This document shows, in pieces, positions 25,126-35,348 of a DNA stretch of 64,000 nucleotides (within the stretch, counting starts at the first letter, position 1; each line of letters starts with the position of its first letter). A model generated the notes under the pieces. That model saw only the letters and a program-made list of their open reading frames with translations, did not search any database and had not been told where the DNA came from. Source of the stretch: CAZWSX01 sp964636985 (lineage in GTDB: Bacteria; Planctomycetota; Planctomycetia; Pirellulales; Pirellulaceae); assembly GCA_964636985.1 (NCBI GenBank), contig CAZWSX010000023.1, positions 1 through 64,000 on the forward strand, given 5' to 3'. The position numbers were made by a program, and so were the translations under genes.

Positions 25126-28100
25126 ATGTCGGACCGCACTGATCGAATGACGATGCCGCTCGCCATTGTGGGGATGGGCTGCCGCCTTCCCGGTGCCGAC
25201 GGCTTGGATGCGTACTGGCGCCTGATTGTCGAGGGACGATCCACAGTTCGCGAGGTCCCAGCGGAACTGATGGACCCGGAACTGTATTACGACCCACAGG
25301 TTGGACTATTAGGAAAAAGCTATTCGCTGAAGGCGTCCCTCCTGGACAGTCACGCCTTCGACGGCAGTCGTTACCCGATTGCGCGCGAACTGCGTGAAGC
25401 AGTCGATACGTCTCACTTGCTCATGGCCGGCGTGGTCGCCGATGCCTTCAAGCACGCGGGATGGGACCCCTTTAAGCTGCCCACCAACAATTCGTGCGTC
25501 TTCATCGGCCACGGCGGCGTCTGCGCGAATCTGCGCGATTGGAACTACAAGACGAACGTTGGCGACGCACTTTATCTGCTCAATGAGGTCGAAGCCTTTC
25601 GCGATTTGCCTCCAGACGTTCGGGCAACGTTTCGAGACGAATGCACGCGCCGGGTGCGGTCCGAGTTCGGTGGCAGCGGCAAGCGAGGTCTCCGTTCGTG
25701 CATGATGGCCGGAACCGTGGCCAAGGCTTTCGGACTTTCAGGAAGTTGGCTGGCGCTCAATTCGGCATGTGCTTCTTCGCTACACGCTTTGCTGCTCGGT
25801 GCCCGTGCCCTCCAACTGGGCCATTGCGACATGGCAGTTGTGGGCGGGGCATCGGAAATCAGCCGCCATACCCTGGTCCAGTTCTCTCAAGCTCAGGCGC
25901 TTAGCCCCACCGGGACTCGGCCCTTTGACGCCGATGCCGACGGCCTGGTCACCGCCGAAGGCTACGTGGCAGTCGTCATGAAGACACTCGAGCGTGCCTT
26001 GGCCGACGGCGACCCGATCCAAGCTGTAGTGCGCGGCATGGGCGTCGCATCCGACGGCCGGGGAAAGAGTCTGTGGGCTCCCCGTAAAGAAGGCCAAATC
26101 CGCGCCATGCATCAAGCGTATCGCGGCGGCCTCGACATCTCGAAGCTGCAAGTGATGGAAGCACACGGCACGGGGACGCAGTTGGGCGACCTCACCGAGC
26201 TACAAACCATCGCCGAAGTGCTGGGGCCGAAGATTCCCGCCGGCAAACGCATCGCCGTTTCGAGCGTGAAGGCGAACATCGGTCACACCCTGGAAGCGGC
26301 AGGCGTCACGGGCTTGATTAAGACCGTCCTGTGCATCCAGAACAAAACGATTCCTCCGGCGATCAACATTCGTTCGCTGTCGCCTAAGATCGATTGGGAG
26401 AACGTCCCCTATTACATCCCGCGATCTCCCGAAGCCTGGGAAGCCCCGGCCGCCGGGGAGCCGCGCCGGGCGGCGGTGAACGCGTTCGGCATCGGCGGGC
26501 TCAACATGCACGTTGTGCTCGACGAATTCACCGAGGCCGCCAAGAAGCTGGTAAGCGTGCCGCGTTCGTCGCCGGGTCAAGCTGCGAGTACTCCTGCCGC
26601 CAAATCGTCCGACGATAATTCCGTGGCCATTGTGGGATTGGGCTGCCTTTTCCCTCATGCCAATAGCTTGCCCAAGTTTTGGGAGATGCTGCAAAAGGGA
26701 ACCGACGCGAAGTCGCTTCCCACGGAAAAAGCTTGGACCAAGCGGGCGCTTGCCGAGACGGCGCAACCGCCCGTCGGCGGTTTTATCACCGACTTCGAAT
26801 ACAACTGGCGCAAGCACAAGATTCCTCCCAAGCAATTGGCCGAGGCCGACCCGCTCCAGTTCATGCTGCTCGAAGCATCGGAACAAGCGCTGTTGGACTA
26901 CGGTTTCAAGGGAACGCCGGAGGAACGCGAACGTTGCGGCGTGGTGGTCGGTACCGAAATCGGCGGCGACTTCGGCGACCAACTCGAAATGGGCTTGCGA
27001 TTGCCGGAACTCGAGTTTGCTTTCACGCAAGTCCTGCGTGAGAGAGGAATCTCCGCCGACAAGATCCAACGCCTGAACGCAGAGTTTGGCGACGTTCTTA
27101 AGCGCACGTGGCCTGCATTGAAGGACGAAACAGGCAGCTTCACCAGCAGCACGCTCGCATCGCGCGTTACCAAGACGCTCGACCTGTTCGGTGGCGCTGT
27201 CGCTATCGACTGCGGCTCGACCTCGGCGCTCAGCGCCATTTCGGTTTGCTGCGACATGCTCGTTGGCGGCGATAACGATCTCATGATCTGCGCCTCGGGA
27301 CAACGGCGCGTCAGTTCCAACGGATACCTGCTGCTGGAAACCGGCGGCCAACTTTCGAAATCAAAACCACGCCACGTGCTCGACGCTCAATACGACGGCG
27401 TCGTTCCAGGCGAAGGGGTGGGCGTCGTGGTCCTCAAGCGACTTGCAGACGCCCGGCGCGATGGTGATAAAATCCATGCGGTCATTCGCGGAATCGGCAC
27501 GGCCCAACATGCTTCGCAAGCGGAAGCAATTCGCATGGCGACCGAGCGGGCCTTCGCTCAATCAGAGTTGAACCCAGCGGATGTCCGTTTCCTGGAAATG
27601 GACACCGACGAGCAACTGGGCGAGCGCGCTCAAGAGTTGCAAGTGCTGGCTCAAAGTCACACCGGCACTGGTCGGCGCAATCCGTTGTCCTTGGGGACGC
27701 CTGTCGCACAGTTCGGCCACCTGGGCGGTGGCTCCGGTATGCCGGCCCTCTTTAAAGGGGCATTGGAGATCGAGAACCGCCAGTTGTTGCCCGAAGTCGG
27801 AATTGAAAGTCCTAACGCTGCGCTGAGCAGCTGGGCTGGCGCGGTCGAGCCGCAACGCGCTCCCTCACCCATTAAAGGTCGAGCGTTGGGCGGAGTCGCC
27901 TCGTGGTCCAACGGACTGGCGACGTACGTCATTTTGGAGCAGGGTACGCCGGTCGAAGAGCCTGCCGAGGAAGTAGTCACAAAGAACACATCCGCGCCCG
28001 CCACTTCGGCCGTGAGCGCAGCCTCGGCACCACAACTGCCTTGGGCAATTTACCGCTCGGGCGGCGCAAGCGTCGAGCAAGTTGTGGCGCAAATCGCAGC

Positions 28101-31100
28101 AGACCAACGCAACCTCCAAGCTGCCTGGCAACAGGGAACGCAAAGACGTTTTGCGGACACAGATCGATATCGCCTGGCGATTGTGGCCGATAGCACTGCA
28201 AGCATGGAGAAGAAGCTGCAACTCGCAGCAACACAACTGTCGAATGCAGCGGCGCGTGAGGTCCTCGAACAACAAGGCATATTCTTCCGCGAGATCTCGG
28301 CTCAAAAACCGCGCGTGGTATTCGCATTCCCGGGACAGGGGTCGCAGTACGAAGGGATGCTGAAGGAACTCGTGCGCGATGTTCCGGCCGCGGCAAACAT
28401 GCTGGCCGAAATCGACGCCACGATGACTCGCTTGGGCTATCCCACGTTCTCGCAATTGGCGTGGTCTAAAACGAGCCCGCTCGGAAGCGACGTTTGGGTC
28501 ACGCAGATCAGTATGCTGCTGGCCGATGCCATCGTACTGGCAGCACTGCGTGATCGCGGCATTACGCCCGATATGGTCCTGGGACACAGTTATGGCGAGT
28601 TCCCAGCTCTGTATTCGGCCGGTGCGTGGGATCTGGAAACGACAATCAAGTTGACGCGTGCTCGGTGCGACGGCATTAGCTCCGTGGCTGCCGGACAAAC
28701 CGGAATGCTGGCCACCGATGCTCCGCTCGAAAAGATCGAGTTGCTGTTGTCGGGCAGGGCAGGGGTCTACATTTCCAACTGCAATGCACCCGACCAAACG
28801 GTCCTAGGCGGGCGAAAAGACCAACTGGAACAACTCGCGCAGGCTCTGCAAAGCGCATCGCATCAAGCGCGCATCTTGGCCGTTCCCGCCGCGTTTCACA
28901 CACCGCTCATGGACGGCGCCAGCAATTTGTTGAAAGACGCGTTGCGAGCCATCGAAATCCAACGCTTAAAAACTCCATTGATCAGCACGGTGACCAACGC
29001 CGAAGTGCGCAACCCCAGCGAGATCCGCCGCAATCTGGCCGATCAGCTGACGACACCTGTTCGGTACTGGCAGCTGATTTCGCAATTAGCCGAACAACAG
29101 CCGACTGTTTTTGTAGAAGTTGGTCCGCAACAGGTTTTGACTCGACTGAACCGGCGCATCGCGAAAGGAAATACGTCGCTGATCGCCGCCGACAATCCGA
29201 AGAATCCAGGTCTTCCAGCCATCTTGTGCGTTGAGGCCCTGATTGATTGTTTGGGTAGAAGCTCGTCCGAAGTCACCACCGCCGCCAACGAACGTTCGGC
29301 ACCCGTTTCTGTTCCTCCAAAGATCAACCCTCCGAAGCCGATGAACGATTCCATTCCTCACTTTGATGCTACCGAGCGACGCCGCAATCGCATGCGAGGA
29401 GCAGCGCCAGCCGAGCAGACTCCAGCCGCCGCTGCTAAAGCGCGGCCTGCTCCGCCAGCCGCTCCTTCGAAGCCTGCCCCTCCAGTTGCTCCGCCGGTCG
29501 CAATCGCGCCGCCTCCCATCGCGCCGGCTCCCGTCGCAGCAGCACCTATCGCTCCGGCACCAGTTGCGAAAGCCGCCTCGTCAAAGTCGGTCGACACGAA
29601 AGAACTGGAATCGTTCCTGGTCAAGTTCGTCGTGGAACGGACTGGGTATCCGGCCGAAGTCGTCGACCTCGACGGTGACCTCGAAGCCGACCTCGGCATC
29701 GACAGCATCAAGAAGGCCCACTTGTTCAGCGAACTGAACGAGTACTTCGATATCGGTTCGAGCGCGGCGAAGCTCTCGCTCGACGATTTCAAAACCTTGC
29801 GGCACGTTCTCAATTTCCTGCAAAGCAATTCAACGCCAACGGCATCGATTCCCGCTGCCACACCGGCCGCAGTATCCGCACCTGCCGCTTCGCCCGTTGC
29901 AGCACCCGCGCCAGCTCCAGCAGTCGCTCCCGTCGCGGAACCTGCCGCTGCTACTAGCACAAAAACGATCGACGCTTCGGAACTCGAATCGTTCCTGGTG
30001 AACTTCGTTGTCGAGCGGACTGGCTATCCAGCGGAAGTGGTCGACTTGGATGGCGATCTCGAAGCCGACCTGGGTATCGACAGCATCAAGAAGGCGCACC
30101 TGTTCAGCGAGCTGAATGAATACTTTGATGTCTCCGGGTCGGTCTCTTCCGACTCGAAGTTCTCGCTCGACGACTTCCGAACATTGCGCCATGTGCTGAA
30201 CTTTCTGAAAGGGAGCCAACCAGCATCCGCGCCGGCTCCTGCTGCCACACCCGCTCCGATTGCGCCCGCACCGGTTGCACCCGCGGCTCCCGCTCCAGTA
30301 GCCGCCGTTGCTCCGCCCGCTGCTGCAAGTGCCAAAAAGGTCGATACTACCGGACTCGAAACGTTCCTGGTCAACTTCGTCGTCGAACGGACGGGCTACC
30401 CCGCTGAAGTCGTCGATCTGGACGGCGACCTCGAAGCAGACTTGGGCATCGACAGCATCAAGAAGGCGCACCTGTTCAGCGAGTTGAACGACGTTTTCGA
30501 CGTTGCCGGATCGGTCTCTTCGAACAGCAAGTTCTCGCTCGATGACTTCCGAACGCTTCGCCATGTCCTCAACTTCTTGGAAGGCGCTCAAGCGAATTCG
30601 CCGGCCGTTTCTGCTGCCGAACCGGTGGCAACGGTTGCCCGAGCAGTCGAGCCTGTCGTTCCTTCCGTGCCTGCGGCTCCAGTCGCGACCGCGGCTGCAC
30701 CAAACAGCAAGGTGGATGTTGCGGAACTGGAAACGTTCCTGGTGAACTTTGTCGTCGAGCGAACCGGCTATCCCGCCGAAGTGGTTGACTTGGACGGCGA
30801 CCTCGAAGCCGATCTTGGTATCGACAGCATCAAGAAGGCGCACCTCTTTAGCGAACTCAACGATGTCTTTGACGTCGCCGGATCGGCCTCCGCGAACACC
30901 AAGTTCTCGCTCGACGATTTCCGCACGCTTCGTCACGTGCTTGATTTCCTCAGCGGCTTGCAAGGCAATACGACCGAAGCTGCACCGACTGCGGCCGCAC
31001 CAGTTGCGACCACACCAGCGCCGGTTCACGTGAACGGTACGGGTGCCGTACCGGCCGCGAGCACCTCGTGCACCCGCCTGGCCGGCACGCCGTACGAGAT

Positions 31101-34100
31101 GGGCTTTGAGCACGGCCGCCAATACCAAAACGAAATTCGCCGCATCCTGCGGAACTACGTCGATCGATCAAGCGGCCAGCAGGGTGAACTCCCAGGGCAG
31201 GCCAATGTCGAGAACTTCGAGAAGATTCTCTCGGCCGATGAACTCGACGAGTTGCAAGGCATCGCCGATGCCGCAGAGGTTTCGCTCGGAAACCTGCTCG
31301 TACACCAGTTCGCTCTCGCGGCCGAGTTGGGCTACGACAGCACCATCGGGCGAAATCTCGATGGGCAACTAGTGCACGCCATCCGGCAGCCGCATCCGCT
31401 GCAAGCCGTCCTGAAGGACGCTTTCTCGCCGACCATGCAAGTGCGTGTTCCCACGGGACGCATGGCCTATGTCGCGGCGTCGCTGGTCGGAACCGCGAAC
31501 GTATTAGCGGGCGTCAATGCGGCCGGAGTCTCCGTCACGGGGCAACGTTGCAGCGGGCTCGTTCGAGAGATTCTCGAATCCGCTGTCGACCTCGATTCCG
31601 CCACCGCGATCGTCAATGCTCGTCGCGTCGGCAAGGATTCGTGGTCGCTCCATGTCAGCCACGGTCGCGCCAACAAGGCGCTCGCGATCGATTTCAACGG
31701 ACACTCGCTCAACATCCAAACCATCGCTCCCTCGATGGCGGAAGGGATAGAAGCGAAAGCATTGGCCGAAAGCCTGGTGACGAGTTCCAAGGGAAACGGC
31801 AACGTCCCTGAGGCCGTCTACGCTCGCGCGAACCCAGCCAGCGCAACGAGCAATGGCCATGGATCGGCGACAACGTATTCCAACGGCAGCAATGGAAACC
31901 ACCACGAACAAGCATCGGCCTTCGCGCTGGTGATGGAACCTTCCAGCGGCCGGCTCTGGTTCGGCGGCGACGAAAGCTCGGACGTTCGGCAACTCTCGAC
32001 TTCGGAACTCCCAACGACCCAAGTTCGTCTGGCGATTGCGCACCAACGCGAGTTGCCGCCGCTCCCTGCAAATCAGATCGCTCAGCGATTCTCACTATCC
32101 GTACGCGAAGCGCCTTTAGGCAACATTGGGAGCGCCGAGCCAACTTGGCGAGGCCCAGCCATCTTGATCGGCAACAATCCCGCGGCGAGTGCTCTGCGAG
32201 CCCGCTTGCTGAAGGCAGGCGTGACCGTGCACGAAGTGCCGGTGACTGCGGACGTTGACGCCGCCGTCGCCAAGGTCGAACAGATCTGCCAAGGCGGGCC
32301 CGTCCCGCACATGTTTATCACAACGGCTTCCGACGGATCGTCGATCGATCCCAACGATGAAAAGGCGTGGAATCGTCATCGTCACGAAACGATGGTCCTC
32401 CCCTTCTTCGTCTGCCAGAAGTGGGTGACGCTTGCTCTCGAAGGGAAATGGCTCGACCAATGTTCGGTTGTCGCAACGACCGCGCTCGGCGGAGACTTTG
32501 GCTTCGCGAAGGGTGCCGAAATCGCTCAAGGCGGCAGCCTCTCCGGATTGCTCAAAGCGATTTTCGTCGAGTTCGGTGTGATCCACGGCCTCAAGAACCT
32601 GTGCGTGAAGGTCATCGACACGACGGCTGATGCACCGGCCGAGGAAGTAGTCGATCACGTCTTCCGCGAATTGGCCTCGAAGAACATGGACTTCGAAGTC
32701 GCCTACGCTGGCGGCCGTCGATACGTTCCCGATGCCGCGGCACGGGCTCCCATCAGTTCGCGTCCTGCCAACGTTCGTCCCGGTTCGACCTGGGTGATCA
32801 CGGGCGGCGCGCGTGGCATTACGGCTGCCTGTGCGTTGGAACTGGGTCGGCTATTCAATTTGAAGTTACATCTGATCGGCAGCTCGCCTGTGGCGACGAT
32901 CGATCCGGCCTGGCACTCGCTCGATGCAGCGGGTCTGCAACAACTCAAGAACTCGGTGATGATCTCGGCCCGCAAGGCGGGCAAGCCGTTTGCTGCGGCT
33001 TGGGAACGCGTGCAAAAGGATATCGAAATCGATCACTCGCTGCGTGCCTTCGCGGCTGCCGGCGTTTCGGTCACCTATCACGCTTGCGACGTTTCCAACC
33101 GTGAGGCGCTGGCCAAAACGCTCGATCAAGTACGACAGGAATCGGGCCCCATCGCCGGCATTCTGCACGGAGCGGGCATCGAGCACTCATGCCGATTCGA
33201 TAAGAAAACGCGCGATCTCGTCGGTCGCATGATCGGCGTGAAAATCGATGGGGCGGCCAACTTGATCGCCCTTACTAAGCGCGATCCGATCCGCCACTTT
33301 GTTGGCTTCGGCTCGGTCAGCGGACGCTTCGGCGGATTCGGCCAGGCTGATTACTGCCTGGCGAATGAAATGTTGGCCAAGTTGCTGGGGACCTATCGTC
33401 GCGAGCGGCCTTGGGTGCAGACGGTCACCTTCCACTGGCACGCCTGGGACGACGTCGGCATGGCCGTGCGGCCAGGCACCAAAGAGGTTCTGCAAACGAC
33501 GGGTGACTTGCTGTTGATGCCGGTGAAGGAAGGCGTGGCCCACTTGCTGCGAGAAGTCGTAGCAGGCAGCCCTGAGCCTGAAGTCGTCATCACCGAAAGC
33601 CGACATTGGCAAAAGTTCGCGTCGATGACGGTACAGAACACCGGCGGGCAATTTCCGAAGTTCGAGGTCGCTTCCAAAGCGGACGCTGAAACAAAGCTGA
33701 CGCCTCCTCCGAAAGTAGCCGCCGCCCCGCTGACGAAAAACATTCGTCGCGAGGCTAGCGGTGGCACGGTCGCCGACATTGTCCTCGATCCCACTCGCGA
33801 ACCGTTTTTGATTCAGCATCGGCTCCGTAATAAGCCGCTGTTCCCGATTGTGGTCGCCCTGCAGGGGATGCTCGAAGCCGCCTCGGCCGAAAGCGGTCAG
33901 CAAGTGATCAGCTTCCGCAACGTCGAAGCGGTCGACGGCTTGTTGTTCCACACCGATGAACCAATCACCATTCAAGCAACGGCCAAGGTCGATGCCTCGG
34001 GCAAGGTTGTCTGCACTGTCCAAGGCGACCTGCGTAGCCGCGCCGGCAAGTTGATCCAGAAGGACCGTCCTTACGTGCGGGCCGTTGCCGAGTGCAGTAC

Positions 34101-34578
34101 CAAGGCGCCTAACCTGCGATCGGAAATCCCTTCGCATGACGGCGAGTGGTACGACGTCGAGTATCCAGAAGGTGCGGCGATGTATCACGGTCCCATTTTC
34201 CGCGGACTGGTGTCGGGCACCTTCGACGCACAAGGTGGGACTACCATCGTCACGGCATTACCCTTGCAAGCTCTTGTGGGACGCGAACGAGCCTCCGCCT
34301 GGACGATTCCTTCGGTGGTCTTCGACAGCGCGATGTACGCCTGTGGCTCCCACTTGTGGCTGTGCGATAACAGCTTGATGGGGATCCCCAAGAGCATTGG
34401 CGAGTTTCAGCTTGGCCGAGCTCCAAAAACGGGCGAAGCATGCCGCGTGAACCTTGCCTGCCTCGAAAGGACCAACAAGTACGCCCGGTATGACTTCGAT
34501 ATCCTCGGAGCCAATGGGGACGTCATCATGCACGTCCGAAATTGCACGCTGGTCGTCATCGATCGAGGTATGAGCTGA
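25126..34578 (+). CDS. PUFA-synthase-like type I polyketide/fatty acid synthase (KS-CLF-AT-4xACP-C45-like-KR-DH)
   Basis: A single 3150-residue multidomain synthase. KS1 (about 7-470) has a full triad: C215 in NSACASS, H347 in EAHGTGT, H387 in ANIGHT. A second KS (about 495-940) has Ser698 where Cys is expected and no HGTGT, so it is chain-length-factor-like. The AT (about 1063-1370) has GHSYGE with Ser1155. Four near-identical ACPs carry pantetheine serines at 1527, 1653, 1777 and 1901, joined by Ala/Pro linkers. A C45/Ntn-hydrolase-like domain (about 1980-2285) follows. The KR (about 2310-2860) has TGGARGIT, Ser2730, Tyr2743 and Asn2747. A DH-like double hotdog (about 2882-3148) has H2898 and D3067. 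There is no ER and no thioesterase. KS, ACP array and KR look like PfaA and heterocyst-glycolipid-type synthases. It heads the operon and its product is unknown. Confidence 0.9.
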   Translation: MSDRTDRMTMPLAIVGMGCRLPGADGLDAYWRLIVEGRSTVREVPAELMDPELYYDPQVGLLGKSYSLKASLLDSHAFDGSRYPIARELREAVDTSHLLMAGVVADAFKHAGWDPFKLPTNNSCVFIGHGGVCANLRDWNYKTNVGDALYLLNEVEAFRDLPPDVRATFRDECTRRVRSEFGGSGKRGLRSCMMAGTVAKAFGLSGSWLALNSACASSLHALLLGARALQLGHCDMAVVGGASEISRHTLVQFSQAQALSPTGTRPFDADADGLVTAEGYVAVVMKTLERALADGDPIQAVVRGMGVASDGRGKSLWAPRKEGQIRAMHQAYRGGLDISKLQVMEAHGTGTQLGDLTELQTIAEVLGPKIPAGKRIAVSSVKANIGHTLEAAGVTGLIKTVLCIQNKTIPPAINIRSLSPKIDWENVPYYIPRSPEAWEAPAAGEPRRAAVNAFGIGGLNMHVVLDEFTEAAKKLVSVPRSSPGQAASTPAAKSSDDNSVAIVGLGCLFPHANSLPKFWEMLQKGTDAKSLPTEKAWTKRALAETAQPPVGGFITDFEYNWRKHKIPPKQLAEADPLQFMLLEASEQALLDYGFKGTPEERERCGVVVGTEIGGDFGDQLEMGLRLPELEFAFTQVLRERGISADKIQRLNAEFGDVLKRTWPALKDETGSFTSSTLASRVTKTLDLFGGAVAIDCGSTSALSAISVCCDMLVGGDNDLMICASGQRRVSSNGYLLLETGGQLSKSKPRHVLDAQYDGVVPGEGVGVVVLKRLADARRDGDKIHAVIRGIGTAQHASQAEAIRMATERAFAQSELNPADVRFLEMDTDEQLGERAQELQVLAQSHTGTGRRNPLSLGTPVAQFGHLGGGSGMPALFKGALEIENRQLLPEVGIESPNAALSSWAGAVEPQRAPSPIKGRALGGVASWSNGLATYVILEQGTPVEEPAEEVVTKNTSAPATSAVSAASAPQLPWAIYRSGGASVEQVVAQIAADQRNLQAAWQQGTQRRFADTDRYRLAIVADSTASMEKKLQLAATQLSNAAAREVLEQQGIFFREISAQKPRVVFAFPGQGSQYEGMLKELVRDVPAAANMLAEIDATMTRLGYPTFSQLAWSKTSPLGSDVWVTQISMLLADAIVLAALRDRGITPDMVLGHSYGEFPALYSAGAWDLETTIKLTRARCDGISSVAAGQTGMLATDAPLEKIELLLSGRAGVYISNCNAPDQTVLGGRKDQLEQLAQALQSASHQARILAVPAAFHTPLMDGASNLLKDALRAIEIQRLKTPLISTVTNAEVRNPSEIRRNLADQLTTPVRYWQLISQLAEQQPTVFVEVGPQQVLTRLNRRIAKGNTSLIAADNPKNPGLPAILCVEALIDCLGRSSSEVTTAANERSAPVSVPPKINPPKPMNDSIPHFDATERRRNRMRGAAPAEQTPAAAAKARPAPPAAPSKPAPPVAPPVAIAPPPIAPAPVAAAPIAPAPVAKAASSKSVDTKELESFLVKFVVERTGYPAEVVDLDGDLEADLGIDSIKKAHLFSELNEYFDIGSSAAKLSLDDFKTLRHVLNFLQSNSTPTASIPAATPAAVSAPAASPVAAPAPAPAVAPVAEPAAATSTKTIDASELESFLVNFVVERTGYPAEVVDLDGDLEADLGIDSIKKAHLFSELNEYFDVSGSVSSDSKFSLDDFRTLRHVLNFLKGSQPASAPAPAATPAPIAPAPVAPAAPAPVAAVAPPAAASAKKVDTTGLETFLVNFVVERTGYPAEVVDLDGDLEADLGIDSIKKAHLFSELNDVFDVAGSVSSNSKFSLDDFRTLRHVLNFLEGAQANSPAVSAAEPVATVARAVEPVVPSVPAAPVATAAAPNSKVDVAELETFLVNFVVERTGYPAEVVDLDGDLEADLGIDSIKKAHLFSELNDVFDVAGSASANTKFSLDDFRTLRHVLDFLSGLQGNTTEAAPTAAAPVATTPAPVHVNGTGAVPAASTSCTRLAGTPYEMGFEHGRQYQNEIRRILRNYVDRSSGQQGELPGQANVENFEKILSADELDELQGIADAAEVSLGNLLVHQFALAAELGYDSTIGRNLDGQLVHAIRQPHPLQAVLKDAFSPTMQVRVPTGRMAYVAASLVGTANVLAGVNAAGVSVTGQRCSGLVREILESAVDLDSATAIVNARRVGKDSWSLHVSHGRANKALAIDFNGHSLNIQTIAPSMAEGIEAKALAESLVTSSKGNGNVPEAVYARANPASATSNGHGSATTYSNGSNGNHHEQASAFALVMEPSSGRLWFGGDESSDVRQLSTSELPTTQVRLAIAHQRELPPLPANQIAQRFSLSVREAPLGNIGSAEPTWRGPAILIGNNPAASALRARLLKAGVTVHEVPVTADVDAAVAKVEQICQGGPVPHMFITTASDGSSIDPNDEKAWNRHRHETMVLPFFVCQKWVTLALEGKWLDQCSVVATTALGGDFGFAKGAEIAQGGSLSGLLKAIFVEFGVIHGLKNLCVKVIDTTADAPAEEVVDHVFRELASKNMDFEVAYAGGRRYVPDAAARAPISSRPANVRPGSTWVITGGARGITAACALELGRLFNLKLHLIGSSPVATIDPAWHSLDAAGLQQLKNSVMISARKAGKPFAAAWERVQKDIEIDHSLRAFAAAGVSVTYHACDVSNREALAKTLDQVRQESGPIAGILHGAGIEHSCRFDKKTRDLVGRMIGVKIDGAANLIALTKRDPIRHFVGFGSVSGRFGGFGQADYCLANEMLAKLLGTYRRERPWVQTVTFHWHAWDDVGMAVRPGTKEVLQTTGDLLLMPVKEGVAHLLREVVAGSPEPEVVITESRHWQKFASMTVQNTGGQFPKFEVASKADAETKLTPPPKVAAAPLTKNIRREASGGTVADIVLDPTREPFLIQHRLRNKPLFPIVVALQGMLEAASAESGQQVISFRNVEAVDGLLFHTDEPITIQATAKVDASGKVVCTVQGDLRSRAGKLIQKDRPYVRAVAECSTKAPNLRSEIPSHDGEWYDVEYPEGAAMYHGPIFRGLVSGTFDAQGGTTIVTALPLQALVGRERASAWTIPSVVFDSAMYACGSHLWLCDNSLMGIPKSIGEFQLGRAPKTGEACRVNLACLERTNKYARYDFDILGANGDVIMHVRNCTLVVIDRGMS
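29590..30957 (+). repeat. Four tandem acyl-carrier-protein repeats inside the synthase gene
   Basis: Four ACP units recur every 124-126 codons (about 375 bases). Each contains VERTGYPAEVVDLDGDLEADL followed by GIDSIKKAHLFSEL, nearly unchanged, and they are separated by Ala/Pro linkers that vary. Protein identity is much higher than DNA identity at third positions, so the copies are not fresh duplications. Confidence 0.9.
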
Positions 34579-34580
34579 AC

Positions 34581-35348
34581 ATGACGCCTTGCGGTCTGCA
34601 AATCCGATACCTGCTTGCCAGCGATTGGCCCGTTGACGATCAACGTCAGCTGCCAGCGTGGCTGGGAACTGGCGAGCGCACTGAACTGTCGCGCCTCGGC
34701 AACCCGCAGCGTCGGAAACAGTGGCTCGCGGGCCGCTGGACCGCTAAGCAACTCATCCGGCAAGAACTTGCCGGCATCGAGCCAGGCGTTTCATTGTCAG
34801 ACATCCAAATTCACGCGCGCGACGAACACGGCCGCGGTGTGCGACCTCGCATTGTGATCCGCGGGAACGAACTCGCCTGGTCACTTTCGATTTCGCACAG
34901 CGACGAAGGAGTCCTCGTCGGATTACTGGCGAGCGATGAAGTTTCCCTTGGTATCGATTTGGCAACGACGACCACGCCGACGGCGCAGTTCCTACGTGCG
35001 TGGTTCACTGCGAGCGAACAACAGTGGATCGCGTCCGATCCATCGCATCGCTGCACGCTACTTTGGGCTCTCAAAGAAGCGGCCTACAAAGCTTGCCACA
35101 ACGGCGAGGCTTGGTCGCCGCAAGATATTGAAGTCCAACCCCAAACTGGCGCTCGCTACTCGTTCGTCTATCGCAACGTTGCGGTCAATCCATGTCACGT
35201 GCAGGTTTCGCTTATCGCTAACCAACTTATGGCATGCGTTTGCGTTCCTCGCGAGACGTGCGGTAACAACCCAGCATCGAACTGCGTTTCCTCGTTTCAA
35301 TCCCCGCCAGAACTCGTCCCCTGTTTCGCATCTGAAAGCATCGCATGA
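34581..35348 (+). CDS. 4'-phosphopantetheinyl transferase (Sfp type)
   Basis: A 255-residue Sfp/AcpT-type enzyme that transfers phosphopantetheine from CoA to carrier-protein serines. The Mg-binding motif is SLGIDLA and the second is WALKEAAYK, the family WxxKEAxxK signature. An N-terminal GRWTAKQLIR matches the CoA-contact region, and WSLSISHSDEGVLVG the central strand. The ATG lies 2 bases after the synthase stop, and its own stop overlaps the next start (ATGA), so translation is coupled. Its obvious targets are the four ACPs of the neighbouring synthase. The C-terminal 40 residues are extra relative to minimal members. Confidence 0.92.
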   Translation: MTPCGLQIRYLLASDWPVDDQRQLPAWLGTGERTELSRLGNPQRRKQWLAGRWTAKQLIRQELAGIEPGVSLSDIQIHARDEHGRGVRPRIVIRGNELAWSLSISHSDEGVLVGLLASDEVSLGIDLATTTTPTAQFLRAWFTASEQQWIASDPSHRCTLLWALKEAAYKACHNGEAWSPQDIEVQPQTGARYSFVYRNVAVNPCHVQVSLIANQLMACVCVPRETCGNNPASNCVSSFQSPPELVPCFASESIA

